The notes under the pieces: model-generated
The model's input: only the letters and a program-made list of their open reading frames with translations
Told to the model about the DNA's origin: nothing
Database searches by the model: none
Translations under genes and position numbers: made by a program
Assembly: GCF_037893015.1 (NCBI RefSeq)
Contig: NC_133662.1
Span: 202,090,009-202,154,008 of the forward strand
DNA from: Macrotis lagotis
Lineage: Eukaryota; Chordata; Mammalia; Peramelemorphia; Peramelidae
Length of the DNA: 64,000 bases
Direction of reading: 5' to 3'
Shown: piece by piece, positions 24,861-36,638 of the stretch
Position numbering within the stretch: position 1 is the stretch's first letter
Layout of the letters: each line of letters opens with the position of its first letter

Positions 24861-26173
24861 ATTTAGAATTTAGTATTATTTAAGGAGGCTCTGTCATATA
24901 ATACTTTGATGTCTCTTCTACAACAATTCTACTCTGGTGACATACAATTAAATGTAATCATATTTAATTGGAAGGTAACTTGATTATGATATTTGTGCCT
25001 CTACAAATGTCATCTGATGATTATCATATTAAGTCCTACCAATCAATCAACAAACATTTAAAGACCTACTAGGTGTGTGTGTGTAATCTAAGAACCAACA
25101 TAGCTATGCTTGTAGAGAATCATTACCAATTTTGCCAAATGCTGCAGATTTTTTTAGCTACAGTGACTCACAAAGACTACCAAGGAAGAAAGGTGTTGAT
25201 AAAGGAGGGAGTCAATAAATAAAGCAAATATTCTTGTAGTATTGTAGTATGGCATTTGTGAACCCATTTAGGTTACATAAGCATATAAATAGCCACTGAG
25301 ACACATCACTGAGATAATATCATGACTCTAATAAAGAGTGAACCTCATGATGTATTTGAAAGTTCAGAATTCATAATAAAAGGAATTTTAGATTTTTGAT
25401 GGTTGCATAGTTTAGTGTTTTTAAAAGAAATAATTATTGCCCTTGAGTTATTTCTCTTTACTTTCTGTTTCTCCAACTCCCTCTCTCTCTCTCTCCTTTT
25501 CCCTTCTCCTGCTCTTTCTTTTTCTCCTCCCTTTCCCTCTCCATCTTCCTCCCTCTCCTCTCATTTCCTCCTTTTCTCCCCAGTAAATCATATTATAAAT
25601 TTTTTGAATATTTGCTTTTTTCTAATTGGATCATATTCTTCTATTCCTCCTTTAGAGACCTTTTCAATAATTCAAAAATCTATAGATTTTTCTCATGTAC
25701 TTCAAAAGAGAACAAAGGAGAGAGCTTCATAGAAGGGCAATTCTCACTTAATAGAACTCTTAAGGCAAAGGTATACATAGGACATTGATACTGCCATGAT
25801 CAATTGATGCAACACACTGAAGGTGCTTTATCGTTTTTATTGGGTTATATGACCCATCCAGTCAACAGCCAGGATTGTGATTATGGTTATTTACAGTTGT
25901 TTGGGATCTGTAGGTATTTCCTGCAGCCTTAGGAATTGGCTGCAGATATTTCCTGTAGCTTCTACAGGGCTCCCAAAGTATAGTCTTAAATTTGGGATTA
26001 TTCATTTCCAAAGAGGATTTCTTAAAGAAGGGAGGGAAATGGTAAAGAAAACTAAGAGTAAAAAGCAGACAAGTCAGTAAGTTCAGGCACTGAACCTGGT
26101 CCAAGGGCAAATCTGATTCAGTATGGTTCTGCTTATGCCTCCTAGTTTCTTTCAAGGTTTCTACATAAAACAT
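24861..26173. other. No gene; polypyrimidine tract at 25470-25582
   Basis: Otherwise AT-rich unique-looking sequence. The small ORFs here are unsupported. Confidence 0.5.
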
Positions 26174-26366
26174 TTGACAACTTGTTTTGTTTTGGTTTTT
26201 TTTTGGTTTTTTTTGTGTTTTTGGAAGGCAATGAGATTAAAGTGACTTGCCCAAGGTCACACAGCTAGGTAATTCTTTAGTGTCTGAGGTTGGATTTCAA
26301 CTGAGGTCCTCCTGACTCCAGGGCTGAGGCTCCACCACACCACCTAGCTGCCCTTGACAACTTGTT
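26174..26366 (-). repeat. Short CORE-SINE, antisense, 13-bp TSD
   Basis: A T/G-rich tail then GGAAGGCAATGAGATTAAAG...CCACCTAGCTGCCC. The exact TSD ttgacaacttgtt lies at 26174 and 26354. Confidence 0.95.
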
Positions 26367-26404
26367 AATACTTACTCCCCTCCCTCCCAAAAGATTACTT
26401 TCTT

Positions 26405-26440
26405 TATCTACCTATTATTTATCATCTATCTATCTATCTG

Positions 26441-26486
<46 letters not shown>

Positions 26487-26512
26487 ATCTATCTATCCAT
26501 CCATCTATCTAT
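26405..26512 (+). repeat. (TATC)n microsatellite
   Basis: About 100 bp of TATC/CATC tetranucleotides. Confidence 0.95.
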
Positions 26513-27208
26513 ATTAGGATAAACCAGAGACTAGAGAACTAGCCTCAGACTCAGAAAGAACTGGGTCCAACTTCTATCTTTGGCCCATAGTGACTGTAAT
26601 CTTGGTCAAATTACTTAGCCTTTCAATCCTCAAGGCAACTCTAAGGCTATAAATTGGAAAGATGTTGACCTGCAATGCTACAGGGAGTTTCTTCATCTAG
26701 GAATTTTCTTTAACAATGAGATTATAAATTTAGTCTCTATTTATTGACTTTTTGACTCAGCATGATCTCATTGAGGAGAGGACTTTCACTAAAGAAACTC
26801 CCTCTACCAATACAAATTACCATCTTCTTTACAACTAACAACCTTAGAGATTTGCTTTGGGTAGAGGTCATTCAAATAAAATAGAAATCAGGATAACTCA
26901 GCCATTCATAAGGATTCTTGTGGGCTGCATATTGATTTAGTTTTAAAATGTAATATTTATATTTATATATTTTTATCTTGTATTTTAATTTACTTTGTTT
27001 AATATTTCCCAAATAATCTCATCCAGATAGCATTCAGAAGTGTTGTGGGTCTTGAGGCCTGTGTCTGTATACAAGCACATGAGAAGTCCTTAATAAATAT
27101 TGACTGATTGATAGATTGTTGGACACTTCTGGCCTAAGGGCTCTAAGGGGTTAAATAGCTCATGTAGTTACAAAGTCATTGTGTATCAGAGATGGGACCC
27201 TGTGTATG

Positions 27209-27246
<38 letters not shown>

Positions 27247-27924
27247 TTTGTCCATTTATATACATATAAATAAATTCATTTTGTCTTCACCTTCCTTTTT
27301 ATTTATGTATCCCCATCTCCTAGTACAATGTCTGTCACCTAGTAGGCACTTAATGACAAGCTTGTTTGTTGATTGATCCATGTTCCTTTTCAGTTTCAAT
27401 CACAGTTTGATTTCTACTGCCTTCAAATCTTTGTTTTTTTCTCCCTCATATTGATCAATGAAAATTAAGATTTAGAGCTAGGCATATCTCTTTGTGAAGG
27501 TCAGTTCTCAGTGCAACTCTGATGGATAGACATTCTCCCACTATGATGAAATAAAAACATTTGTCTGTTAAGAAAAGACAGCGTACATTGTCAACATTTA
27601 ACTATCTCTTGCTGACCTCTTGCTTTGGCTTCATACAGACCTTCATGAAATAACTATGTGAAAGGTCCCAAAGGGTTCCATAAAATATGGCTGAGATCCT
27701 AAAGTGTTCCATAGAAGGAAATTTGCTCCAGTGTTATTCTCTTATGCTTCTGAACTAGATTTCTATAGTGTTAAATAATTGTGACATTATCAAGCTTTCC
27801 TTGTTTCCATAGGATGAGAATTTGGGTCAGTGTCACTATGAGTCAGATAGTTGGAAGAAACTGGGCTACAATTAAATTGTCATAATAAAAGACTTATGAT
27901 AACATTGAAATTAACATTTTTAAA
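26513..27924. repeat. MIR, (AC)n and L2 pieces in AT-rich sequence
   Basis: Sense MIR at about 26530-26660. (AC)n at 27213-27243. L2 tail at about 27290-27375 (CCATCTCCTAGTACAATGTCTG...). The rest shows nothing. Confidence 0.6.
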
Positions 27925-28610
27925 ATAAATTGATATTTTATTTTTTCCAATTGCATGCTATGGTAATTTTTCAACATTCATCTATTTGCAAATTTATATA
28001 TTACATATTTTTCTACCATCCTCTCTTCCCTCCCCCTCTCTCTTTGGTGGCAAACAGTCTGGTTAAAGTTGTTTTTGTGTTTTTTTGTGTTTAACATATT
28101 TACATATTAGTCATTTTGAGTAAGAGGAATTAGGACTAAGGAGAAAGAAAACCATGAGGTAAGAAGGAAAAACATAAGAGAAGTTTTTAAAAAGTGAACA
28201 TCATATACATTCCAATTTCATAGTTTTTCCCCCCTAGATGTGGATGGCTTTGTCCATAGCAGTTCTCCCAGGGTTGACCTTGATCTCTGAACTGCTGAGA
28301 GGAGCTGTATCTATCATAGTTGAACAACTCACAATGTTGTGGTTAATGGTTCTTGGTTTTACTCCCTTCTTTCCACATCAGTTCATGTAATTTGTTCCAT
28401 GCTTCTCTAGAACCATTCATGGTTTTTCATAGAGCAATAGTCCTCTATAACATTCATATACCATAACTCATTCAGTCAATTCCCAGTTGATGAACATTCC
28501 CTCAATTTCCAATTTTTTGCCAATACAAAAAGAGCTGCCATAAATATTTTTGAACATATGAGATTTTGCCCATTTTTTATGATTTCTTCTGGATGATATT
28601 AACATCTTAA
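27925..28610 (-). repeat. L1 LINE 3' end, antisense
   Basis: Minus-strand L1 from its 3' terminus (TTTTCCAATTGCATGC) through the 3'UTR to the ORF2-end region (CAGTCAATTCCCAGTTGATG). Collinear with 36.29-36.93 kb. It has CATATTAGTCATTTTG uninterrupted, the empty form of the insertion site in that copy. Confidence 0.8.
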
Positions 28611-28756
28611 GAAGATTGGTGCTGATATTAGTTCACTTGGTATCAGGAATGAGACTTTTGCCTGAATGGAAATATCAAGGTGGGATTAATAGTTTAGTCC
28701 TAGTATGCAGACCATCGAAAACCAAATAATTTCTAGTTGAGGCAGGCTTTCTGAAT

Positions 28757-28924
28757 TTGACAATTTTTTTTAGGTTTTTGCAAGGCAATGGGGTTAAGCG
28801 GCTTGCCCAAGGCCACACAGCTAGGTAGTTATTAAGTGTCTGAGGGCAGAATTGAACTCAGGTCCTCTTGACTCCAGGGCCGGTGCTCTAACCACTGGGC
28901 CACCTAGCTGCCCCGACATTGTTT
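28757..28924 (-). repeat. Short CORE-SINE, antisense
   Basis: TTTAGGTTTTTGCAAGGCAATGG...GCCACCTAGCTGCCCC; imperfect flanks GACAATTTT and GACATTGTTT. Confidence 0.92.
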
Positions 28925-30274
28925 AAAAAGAAATGTTTAGATAGCTTTGTTAATTGTTCCTTCATTAAGCACAATACTGCATAGCAGACTGTGAGGTCTA
29001 CTCATAGTGGAGGGCAAAAATAGTTTTGGTACATAGTAGGGTGCTTAATAAATATTTATTTTAAATTGAGTTAAATTACTAAGTTCTAGGTAGGGAAACA
29101 AAGAAAATTGCAATCATGGGAGGCAGGGTATTATGAAAAAAAAAGTTCTCTGGGGTCAGAAGACCTGAATTCAAATCCTGCTTCTCACTAACTATAGGCA
29201 AATTACTTAGCCTCCATTAGCCTCGATATCCTCAATATAAAATTATACAGTTGGAAATAAATTCTGAGCTCCCTTACAAACCCTGGATCGATTATCATTG
29301 CTTGAGGAGCTCATAAACTATAGGACAAAACATTGCTTAAGAGCTAGAAATTCTCCTCAGCACTTGTATAACAGCATTATTATGAGAATCAAAAATGAGA
29401 TTATATATGTAAAGCCCTTTACAAATATTAAAGTGCTATGTAATTGTTATCTATTATTATTTTCACAGAATAGGGAAGTTTCAGTATCTAGTCTATTGTC
29501 ATCTAAGTAGGAAATGTGAAAGGCAGAATTGTACTCCAGAACTAGTCATCTTTCAATTGTTCCAAAAGTTGTTCTGAGGTATAAGGCATTTATGGGCATT
29601 AGCTGATACAAACTAAAGGCACAAACACTACCCATTTAAATCATATTTCTTCTTCCATCATTTTAGAGTTTAAAATAATAAAAGTTAAGGGATGTAGAGT
29701 AAGCTTAATAAAGAGGTTTCCAAGGCCATCATAGGGAGAGTCTGGAATCAAGAGTGTAATCTGTAGAGGGATGAAGTCATGGTTGGTTGGCCTAGGCCTC
29801 CTTCTTAAAATGGAAGTTCTACCATACTTTAATAAGCTGCCTCTCAAAAGAGAGAGGATAGGCCAGATGAATTTTGAAATTCTTTAATTTATCTATGAGC
29901 TAGAATTATAAAGTTGTTCCTTAGCATGGTGAATCATATTTGACTTATCAAGAAAATGGAAACAGATTAATATTGGTGAGCTTTTTCTTTTCTTCAGGTT
30001 GATATTTTCAAACAGGTGTCTCTCTGCAGCAGAAGTCAAATTCCTAAAATCATAGCATTTTACATTGTCATTCTCATTTTCTTTCCCAGATCACCATTGT
30101 GATGTTTTCTCTTTGTTTAACATGCATCTGTGAAGACATTTGAATGAGACAAAAATGGTATTATAGCTCTACTCAGAAGAAAGGGAAAGTAGAAAAAAAT
30201 GTGCAGTTCAGGAAGAAATAAGACACACGTCTGTAATAATGCATCACTATTCAAATTAACTACAAAGGACCTGT
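28925..30274. repeat. MIR pieces, otherwise nothing
   Basis: L2-like tail at about 29030-29080. Sense MIR at about 29115-29280 and a MIR 3' end at 29370-29460. From 29461 to 30274 nothing is recognised. Confidence 0.55.
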
Positions 30275-30478
30275 GAAAGTAATACTAGGTAGCGGGGTGG
30301 ATAGAATGCTCACCCTGGAGTCAGGAGTACCTGAGTTCAAATCCAGCTTCAGACGCTTAATAATTACCTAGCTGTGTGGTCTTGGGCAAGCTACTTAACC
30401 CCATTGCCTTGTGCAAAAAAAAACCAAAAACAAACCCTAAAAATAAATAAAAATTAAAAAAAAAGGAAAGTAATACTA
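30275..30478 (+). repeat. Short CORE-SINE with 13-bp TSD
   Basis: The body (30288-30465) begins GGTAGCGGGGTGGATAGAATG, slightly shortened at its head, with a long A-rich tail. The exact TSD gaaagtaatacta lies at 30275 and 30466. Confidence 0.95.
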
Positions 30479-30511
30479 TCCAATCCAGAGAAACATGTGA
30501 TATATACAAGT

Positions 30512-30712
30512 GATAGTATGGTTTTATTTTTATTTATTTATTTGTTTTTAGGTTTTTGCAAGGCAAATGGAGTTAAGTGGCTTGCCCAAGGCCACACAGC
30601 TAGGTAATTATTAAGCATCTCAGGTTGGATTTGAACTCAGGTACTCCTGACTCCAGGGCTGGTGCTCTATCCACTGTGCCACCTAGCCGCCTCCCTCATA
30701 GTATATGGTTTT
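30512..30712 (-). repeat. Short CORE-SINE, antisense
   Basis: T/A-rich tail then AGGTTTTTGCAAGGCAAATGG to CCACCTAGCCGCC. Flanks ATAGTATGGTTTTAT and ATAGTATATGGTTTTAT form the TSD. It is head-to-tail opposed to the SINE 35 bp upstream. Confidence 0.93.
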
Positions 30713-30715
30713 ATA

Positions 30716-30718
<3 letters not shown>

Positions 30719-30769
<51 letters not shown>
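30719..30769 (+). repeat. (AC)n microsatellite
   Basis: 51 uninterrupted bases of AC. Bases 30770-31389 show nothing. Confidence 0.97.
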
Positions 30770-30772
<3 letters not shown>

Positions 30773-31389
30773 ACACAGCTTATTTGTCCATTTGTGTCTA
30801 ATACTAGTCTTCTCTAGGACAGGGAAGGGAGGGAAGGAAGAAAAAATGTATGACAAAGAACAAAAGAAAACTTAGAAGGAAATACAGAAAAACAGGGTAA
30901 CTTTGAAAATGATGTGTAATATTTATTATATAGTGCTTTTTAAAGAGTGTATGAAATGGAAATTTGTGGTTTTATATTGAATTCTCTTTTCATGTTGTAC
31001 TGCTTACATGGAAATTTTCTCTCATTTTTGATTTTAAGTTCAAATTGAATAAAAAAGTTAGCAATGAAATTTTTGGGCGTTCTTGTACTTTAAACTTTTT
31101 CCCTCCTAAAAATAAAGAATCCTATATATGAACAAATTTGCAGTGGTAGGATCTGGGCTACTTTGTCTATGAGATCTTTTCTGTAACTGGGCTACTTATA
31201 ACATGGTGTTAATGACTCCAAGTCATCATTTCCTAGGCAATCTATTGTATGCTTTGGGAGGTTTTATCTTCACTTCAGATATAGGAGAGCTGACTCTCAG
31301 AAGTTTCACTAACCTATTCAACTTCAAACAACTACTAAATAGAAAAGCTAAAACTTGAATGTAAGTCCCTAATCTATTGGTCCATCATA

Positions 31390-32175
31390 GTTGATTGTTG
31401 CACAATGCTGCTGTTAAGGTCTACAAGGTTCTCCTGGTTCTGCTCTTTTCACTCAGCATTGGTCATGTTTCTGCCTGTTCATTGTTTCTTATAGAAGAAT
31501 AATATTCCATAATATTCATATACCACAACTTGTTCAGCCATTCCCCAATTGATGGGCATCCCCTCAATGTCCAATTCTTTACCACTACAGAAAGAACTGT
31601 TATGAATATTCTTGTACATATGGGTCTTTTCCCTGTTTTTGTGATCTCTTTGGGATACAGACCTAATAATAGCATTTCTGGATGGAAGGGCATGCATAGT
31701 TTTATAACCCTTGAACCATCATTCCAAATTGCTTTCCAGTATGATTTTATTAGTCCACAATTCCACCAACAATGCATTAATGTTCCAATTTTCCCACATC
31801 TTTAATATTTATCATTTTCCTTTTCTGTCACATTAGCCAAGCTAATAGGTGCAAGGCAGCACCTCAGAGTTGTTTTAATTTGCATTTCTGTAACCGATGA
31901 TGACTTAGAGTGTTTTTTATGTGTCAAGAGATTGCTTTAATTTCTACATTTGAAAACTGCGACTCATATATTTTGATCATTTATCAATTGGAGAATGACT
32001 TGCATTCTTAAAATTTATTTAGTGTTCTATATATTTGAGAGATGAGGTCTTTATTGTAAACACTGGTTGTAAAAATTGTTACCCAACTTTGCTTTTCTTC
32101 TAATCTTGGTTGTATTGATTTTGTGCAAACCCTTTTAAATTTAATATAATTGAAATTATCCATTTTACATTTCAT
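31390..32175 (-). pseudogene. L1 LINE ORF2 C-terminus and flank, antisense
   Basis: Positions 31777 to 31463 on the minus strand stay open for 104 codons and read like the end of L1 ORF2: HCWWNCGLIKSYWKAIW, then CTRIFITVLSVVVKNW, WLNKLWYMNIMEYYSSIRN. This is the conserved carboxyl end of L1 ORF2p. The more 5' LINE sequence (31800-32175) is broken. 5'-truncated and inactive. Confidence 0.88.
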
Positions 32176-32199
32176 AATGTTTTCTATCTGTTCTTTGGT

Positions 32200-32430
32200 T
32201 TAAGTTTATAAACTGGGTTCTTCAGAACCCCTAGAGGTTTATGGATAGATTTCAGGGGAGGTCTGTGAACTTAGATGGTGAAAAATTTACATTTTGATTT
32301 TGATTTAATAACTAAAATTTTGCATTTCCTCTGATTATTTTTAAAAATTCAAACATTATTTTGAGAAAGTGTTCATAAACTTTACTAGACTGCTCCAAAT
32401 TTACAAACTTCTGGCAATCAATGGACTTTG
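32200..32430 (+). mobile_element. hAT-like element fragment
   Basis: TTCTTCAGAACCCCTAGAGG...AGGTCTGTGAACTTAG...CTTTACTAGACTGC resembles the pieces at 12.9, 21.0 and 49.2 kb. Bases 32431-33148 look unique. Confidence 0.4.
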
Positions 32431-33148
32431 AGGTCCCTTCCTATTTTGTGATTCTTCTACAAAGCACTCATCCCATATCTAGTCATCAGGGCCAGTCAAT
32501 TCATAAATAAGGAGAGAAAGCAATCAAGAATGTTCATCATTCAGAACAACCCCTGGAAGATAAGTCAGAGTATACCATTCTTGAGCATTAGAAGACAGCA
32601 TATTTACTCCTAATTTCAGTGATTTCCCTTGGGGATGTCTAGACACATTAGGGAAAATAATCTTAAGTTAGCAATCTTATTTTCTATAATAAGAAAAGAC
32701 ATGCTAAACCAATTGTAAAAAACATAAATATTAGCTTCTTGGATGTTCTCTGCTAAATAATATTCTACTGCTTATTTAGGGGCAGCCAGAAATAGTGATT
32801 AGCCCTCACATGCTGTTTTGCTTGAGTGAACTCTGTATGGCCACCTGCAGAAATAGCTCTTAGTTTCTCTTCCTTGTCTAAATGCCTGCAGGGGCAGAAC
32901 TCACAATAACAGGACAGTGAATCTGCTTGCTACCTTACATGGGCAAACTATGTCCAACATAGTGACAATTATCTGGATAATAGGCTTAAAATGCTTTGTC
33001 TTCAATTATATGACCAATACAAGTAAAAGTGGTTTTGGGGGGCTGAACTAAGGAGTTAATTTCCTAGTTCCTGCTGTGAGAATGATGTCATAAAAGAGGG
33101 ACTGGGGAGTTGAAAGAGGACTTAGAAAGTGTGGCCAAATCTAATGAT

Positions 33149-33215
33149 GAAGGCAGAAAGCCATACTGATAATCTCAAAGGAGTCCTTACTACTGCTTGA
33201 TAGACCTTTTATTCG
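33149..33215 (+). repeat. 67-bp direct duplicate, copy A
   Basis: About 97% identical (2 substitutions seen) to 35633-35699. It lies in otherwise unique sequence, so it is the likely source. Confidence 0.9.
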
Positions 33216-33269
33216 ATTTTATTCATATTCTGTATTTTAGGAGAAAATAAGACTCTCATATGTAATAAA

Positions 33270-33560
33270 GCATGTAGAGGACCGGTTGTGAAATCAAGTC
33301 CGGATTCTGATATCTTGTGTCTATGTGACTCTGGGTAAGTCACAACTTCTTAGTGCCCCGGGCAATCAATCAATAGACCAATCAATATATATTAAATGCT
33401 AATTCCAGATTTGGCACTTGTGCTAAGTACTAAAACTATATATTGCAAATTAGATGCTGTTCTAAGTTCTAAGATGAGAAACTGAGGCAAATAGGGTTAA
33501 GTGACTTGCCCAGGGTCACATACCTACACACACATACACACACACACACACAATTAGTGA
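33270..33560. repeat. MIR pieces and (CA)n
   Basis: Sense MIR at 33270-33365. Antisense MAR1-like stub at 33460-33520 (GAGAAACTGAGGCAAATAGGG...GGGTCACAT) running into CA repeats to 33552. Confidence 0.65.
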
Positions 33561-33616
33561 AAGTCCTTTCACTAAGAATTGTCTACCTGGATAAAGTCAT
33601 AGACTTAAATGAAAAG

Positions 33617-33777
33617 AGGGCAGCTAGATGGTACAGTGTATAGAGCACTGACCCTAGAGTCAGGAAGACTTGAGTTCAAATGTGGCCTCAGGCACTTAAT
33701 GATTGCCTAGCTGTGAAACTTTGGGCAAGTCACTTAATCCTATTGCCTTGAATAAATAATTTTTTTCTTTAAAAAGG
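33617..33777 (+). repeat. Short CORE-SINE
   Basis: GAGGGCAGCTAGATGGTACAG to CCTATTGCCTTGAATAAATAA with a T/A-rich tail. Older than most copies. Confidence 0.88.
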
Positions 33778-34621
33778 GAAAAGTTTAAATGAACAAAAAG
33801 ACCTTTGCATATAGAAATTTTTAAAAAATATAATAGGAGTGAACTCATGGAGTAACTCTGTATCAAGAACAAGAATCATGTGCTCCCTCATCATTAATTT
33901 GGAGCAAGTCTCTCCTCATAGAACCACAGTGTGCTGTTGTATCTTTGTGTATATCTTGTAAAAACTTTTAAAAGTACATAGTATCTCTCTCATTAGAATG
34001 CAAGCTCTCTGGGGGCAGAGATTTTTATTTTTATTTTTGTAGAGCATAAGTACCCAACAGACAGTAGGTGCATAATAAATACTGATTAATTAATGCTTTA
34101 TAGATTAATCCCTTTCAATCTGTAGCAAGAGAACATGATGATTTTCCCTTCAAATTAGCAGATTCTTTTTATTGCCAGATAGATTGGAAACTGTTTCAAT
34201 TCAATTTAATGGACAGCTAAAATGTTCAGAGGACTTTACTAACTTTAGAGAAGATTCAAAGTTTTAATAAGCTATGTTATGCCCTCAAAGCTTGCATTCT
34301 AGCAGAGAAATGTGAAGATGTATATAAAACTAGACTGTGAATATATATATATGTATATATATATACATATATATATATATATGTGCTTTTCAAGAAGAGC
34401 ACCATTAGTGCTTGATGTGGTAAGCCATGAATGTCATAAAAAGTATTATTGACTATTTAACAGACTTGAATTAAATTCAATTGAATATTTAACAGGCAAT
34501 AAATGAATAGTTCAAGATACATCAGGTATTTCAGAACTGGCTGTGTGTAGTCACATCAGAACTACTCAGGGCAGAGGTCAAAGTTACAGCAAGAATCAAA
34601 GTCAATCATGAAACCAATAGC
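33778..34621. repeat. L2 tail, TA/TATG microsatellite
   Basis: L2 ending at about 33985-34095. A TATATATG/TACATATA run at 34339-34383 is self-complementary. The rest shows nothing. Confidence 0.6.
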
Positions 34622-34819
34622 CCAATTTGGAAGAATTCAGTCATTTCAGTTGCACCCAATTTTTTGTGGCCCTAATTTGGGTTTTCTTAGCAAAGACACT
34701 GGAGTGGTATGCCATTTCCTTTTTCAGGTCATTTTACAGATGAGGAAACTGAGGCAAAAAGGGTTAAGTGACTTGCCCAGGGTCACATAGCTACACACAC
34801 ACACACACACACACACACT
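34622..34819 (-). repeat. MAR1-like SINE 3' half, antisense, ending in (AC)n
   Basis: TCAGTTGCACCCAATTTTTTG...GCCATTTCC...GAGGAAACTGAGGC...GGGTCACATAGCTAC, then CA repeats where the SINE head should be. Confidence 0.8.
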
Positions 34820-35114
34820 GTCTCATTTTTCTCAATGACCTCAGCACAAGGATTTTAGTCTTCCTTTTCATTCTGTCTTTGGTGATTTCAGTATTCATAT
34901 TGATGATTCTCTGAACAGTACTCAATTTCACTAATCTTCTCAACTCCCATGGTCTCAGTCACCCAGAATTAGTTATCCAGAGGTCACTATTAATCTAAAA
35001 ATTCTTTATTTCCAAGAGCTTGAACTCTAAAATTCCTTTCTGTTCATATACACTTGTCCTTCTATGTTGGTCCTAAACTTGACCTTTACTTGACCTTCTA
35101 AATTTTACCTTTAT

Positions 35115-35196
35115 TACTGGACTCTGGAGATCAGGGACTCTGGTCTTACTTTGTATTCTAGTACTTAGCACAGGGCCTCTTATTTAGAAGGTGCTT
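35115..35196 (+). repeat. L2 LINE tail
   Basis: GGACTCTGGAGATCAGGGACTC...TAGTACTTAGCACAGGG...GTGCTTATTAATTAC. Confidence 0.55.
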
Positions 35197-35198
35197 AT

Positions 35199-35396
35199 TA
35201 ATTACTTTTGAATTATGGTGTGGCTAGGTGGCATAGTGGATAAAGCACCGGCCTTGGAGTCAGGAGTACCTGGGTTCAAATCCCGTCTCAGACACTTAAT
35301 AATTACCTAGCTGTGTGGCCTTGGGCAAGCCACTTAACCCCATTTGCCTTGCAAAAACTTAAAAAAAAAAATCATATTCCTAATTACTTTTGAATT
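35199..35396 (+). repeat. Short CORE-SINE with 16-bp TSD
   Basis: The body (35215-35380) has GTGGCTAGGTGGCATAGTGG, an intact CORE and an A tail. The exact TSD taattacttttgaatt lies at 35199 and 35381. Confidence 0.96.
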
Positions 35397-35399
35397 CAT

Positions 35400-35780
35400 C
35401 TTTAATATGATTTTTAGTCTTTACTCTTCTATTTGTAGTCACCATTGTTCTGATGTTACTTTTTTCTCTTCACTGGTTATATACTTCCACAATGTGTCTT
35501 CCTCCATCCTTGATGTTTTTGCTTTCTTTGTTCTTTTATCATTTCCACCTTACTAACTAATCCACAGTCCTGGATCATTCTTCCCATTTGTTTGGTATAT
35601 TCCTATTTCCATAGCCCTGAGTGCTTGTAGAGGAAGGCAGAACGCCATACTGATAATCTCAAAGGAGTCTTTACTACTGCTTGATAGACCTTTTATTCGT
35701 TTGTTATTGACTCCCCAGCTATTCCAACATTTCTCTTCTATCCTCAGGTCCCCAATTGTAACCCCCCCCACTTCCTCTTG
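35400..35780 (+). repeat. L2-like LINE stretch interrupted by copied segment
   Basis: CACAGTCCTGGATCATTCTTCCC and CCATAGCCCTGAGTGCTTG look like L2 sequence. The duplicate at 35633-35699 breaks it. Confidence 0.45.
35633..35699 (+). repeat. 67-bp direct duplicate, copy B
   Basis: Nearly identical to 33149-33215, same orientation, 2.5 kb away. Edges are sharp. No clear flanking target duplication. Confidence 0.9.
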
Positions 35781-35949
35781 AGATGACTTTATAATTTATA
35801 GAGCAAATTGAGGCTACCGTTTGCTAGAACCCTTATCTCTCTTTCTTGACTTTAAAACTTTTTAATCTCTTCACCAATCCTTTCCTCCTCCTTCTCAAGG
35901 AAACTGGCCTCCTAACTGTTCAAGAAAATACTTTTCATGTGTGCCCTAC

Positions 35950-36092
35950 TCATTTGAGAGACACTATGAGACAGTGGAAAGAGTACTGAATTTAGTGTCA
36001 GAGAATTAGAGTTCAAATTTTTTCTTTGCCATCTGTTTGACTTTGGACTACCTTAGCTAGAACTCAGTTTCCTCATCCATAAAATGTTTCTT
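35950..36092 (+). repeat. MIR-like SINE
   Basis: AGACAGTGGAAAGAGTACTG...CTCAGTTTCCTCATCCATAAAATG. It was the target of the L1 insertion that follows. Confidence 0.65.
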
Positions 36093-36107
36093 TAGAATAT
36101 CATTCTT

Positions 36108-36258
36108 TTTTGGAAGGAGGATTTGCAAGGTAATGGGGTTAAGTGACTTGCCCAAGATCATATAACTAGTAAGTATTAAGCATCTGAGTCTGAATTTGAA
36201 TTCAGGTCCTCCTGACTCCAGGGCTAGTGTTCTATTCATTAAGTCACCTAGCTGTCCC
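36108..36258 (-). repeat. Short CORE-SINE, antisense, at the L1 tail
   Basis: TTTTTTGGAAGGAGGATTTGCAAGG to CACCTAGCTGTCCC. Its flanks (ATATCATTCTT and ATCATCATTTCC) look like a diverged second duplication of the L1 target, so it landed after the L1. Confidence 0.88.
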
Positions 36259-36463
36259 TACAAGATCATCATTTCCTTTTCAATTGATATTTCAATTTAT
36301 TTTTCCAATTACATACTTTGGTAGTTTTTCAATATTTATCCATTTGCAAATCTATAACTCACACATTTTTCTACCTGCTTCCCTTTGCTCCTCCCTGCCC
36401 TTGGCATTGAACAGTCTGGTAAAAATTGTACACAAACATTTGTGTTTAACATATTTACATATT

Positions 36464-36638
36464 AGTGATCTGACTAGTGCCTGTCTGACTTGTTTCAATA
36501 GACATCTTTTTTTAAAAAAAAAGACAATGGTTAACATGGCATCTGAAGAACTGACTGGCTTTTTTAGTATGGAACATAGGCTCTTATTTCTGAATGTGGT
36601 TGTTTAAATTCTTTGCCTGGTGATTTCTCATTGAGGCA
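36464..36638 (+). repeat. 175-bp direct duplicate, copy B, inserted in L1
   Basis: Nearly identical to 38097-38273 (two substitutions plus a T/A homopolymer difference). The L1 reads ...catattag before and catattag... after it, an 8-bp duplication. The L1 copy near 28.1 kb shows the uninterrupted site. Confidence 0.9.

Noticed and set aside
26405..26512. Regular repeat array as CRISPR
   Set aside because: It is a simple TATC microsatellite without spacers, in a vertebrate genome.
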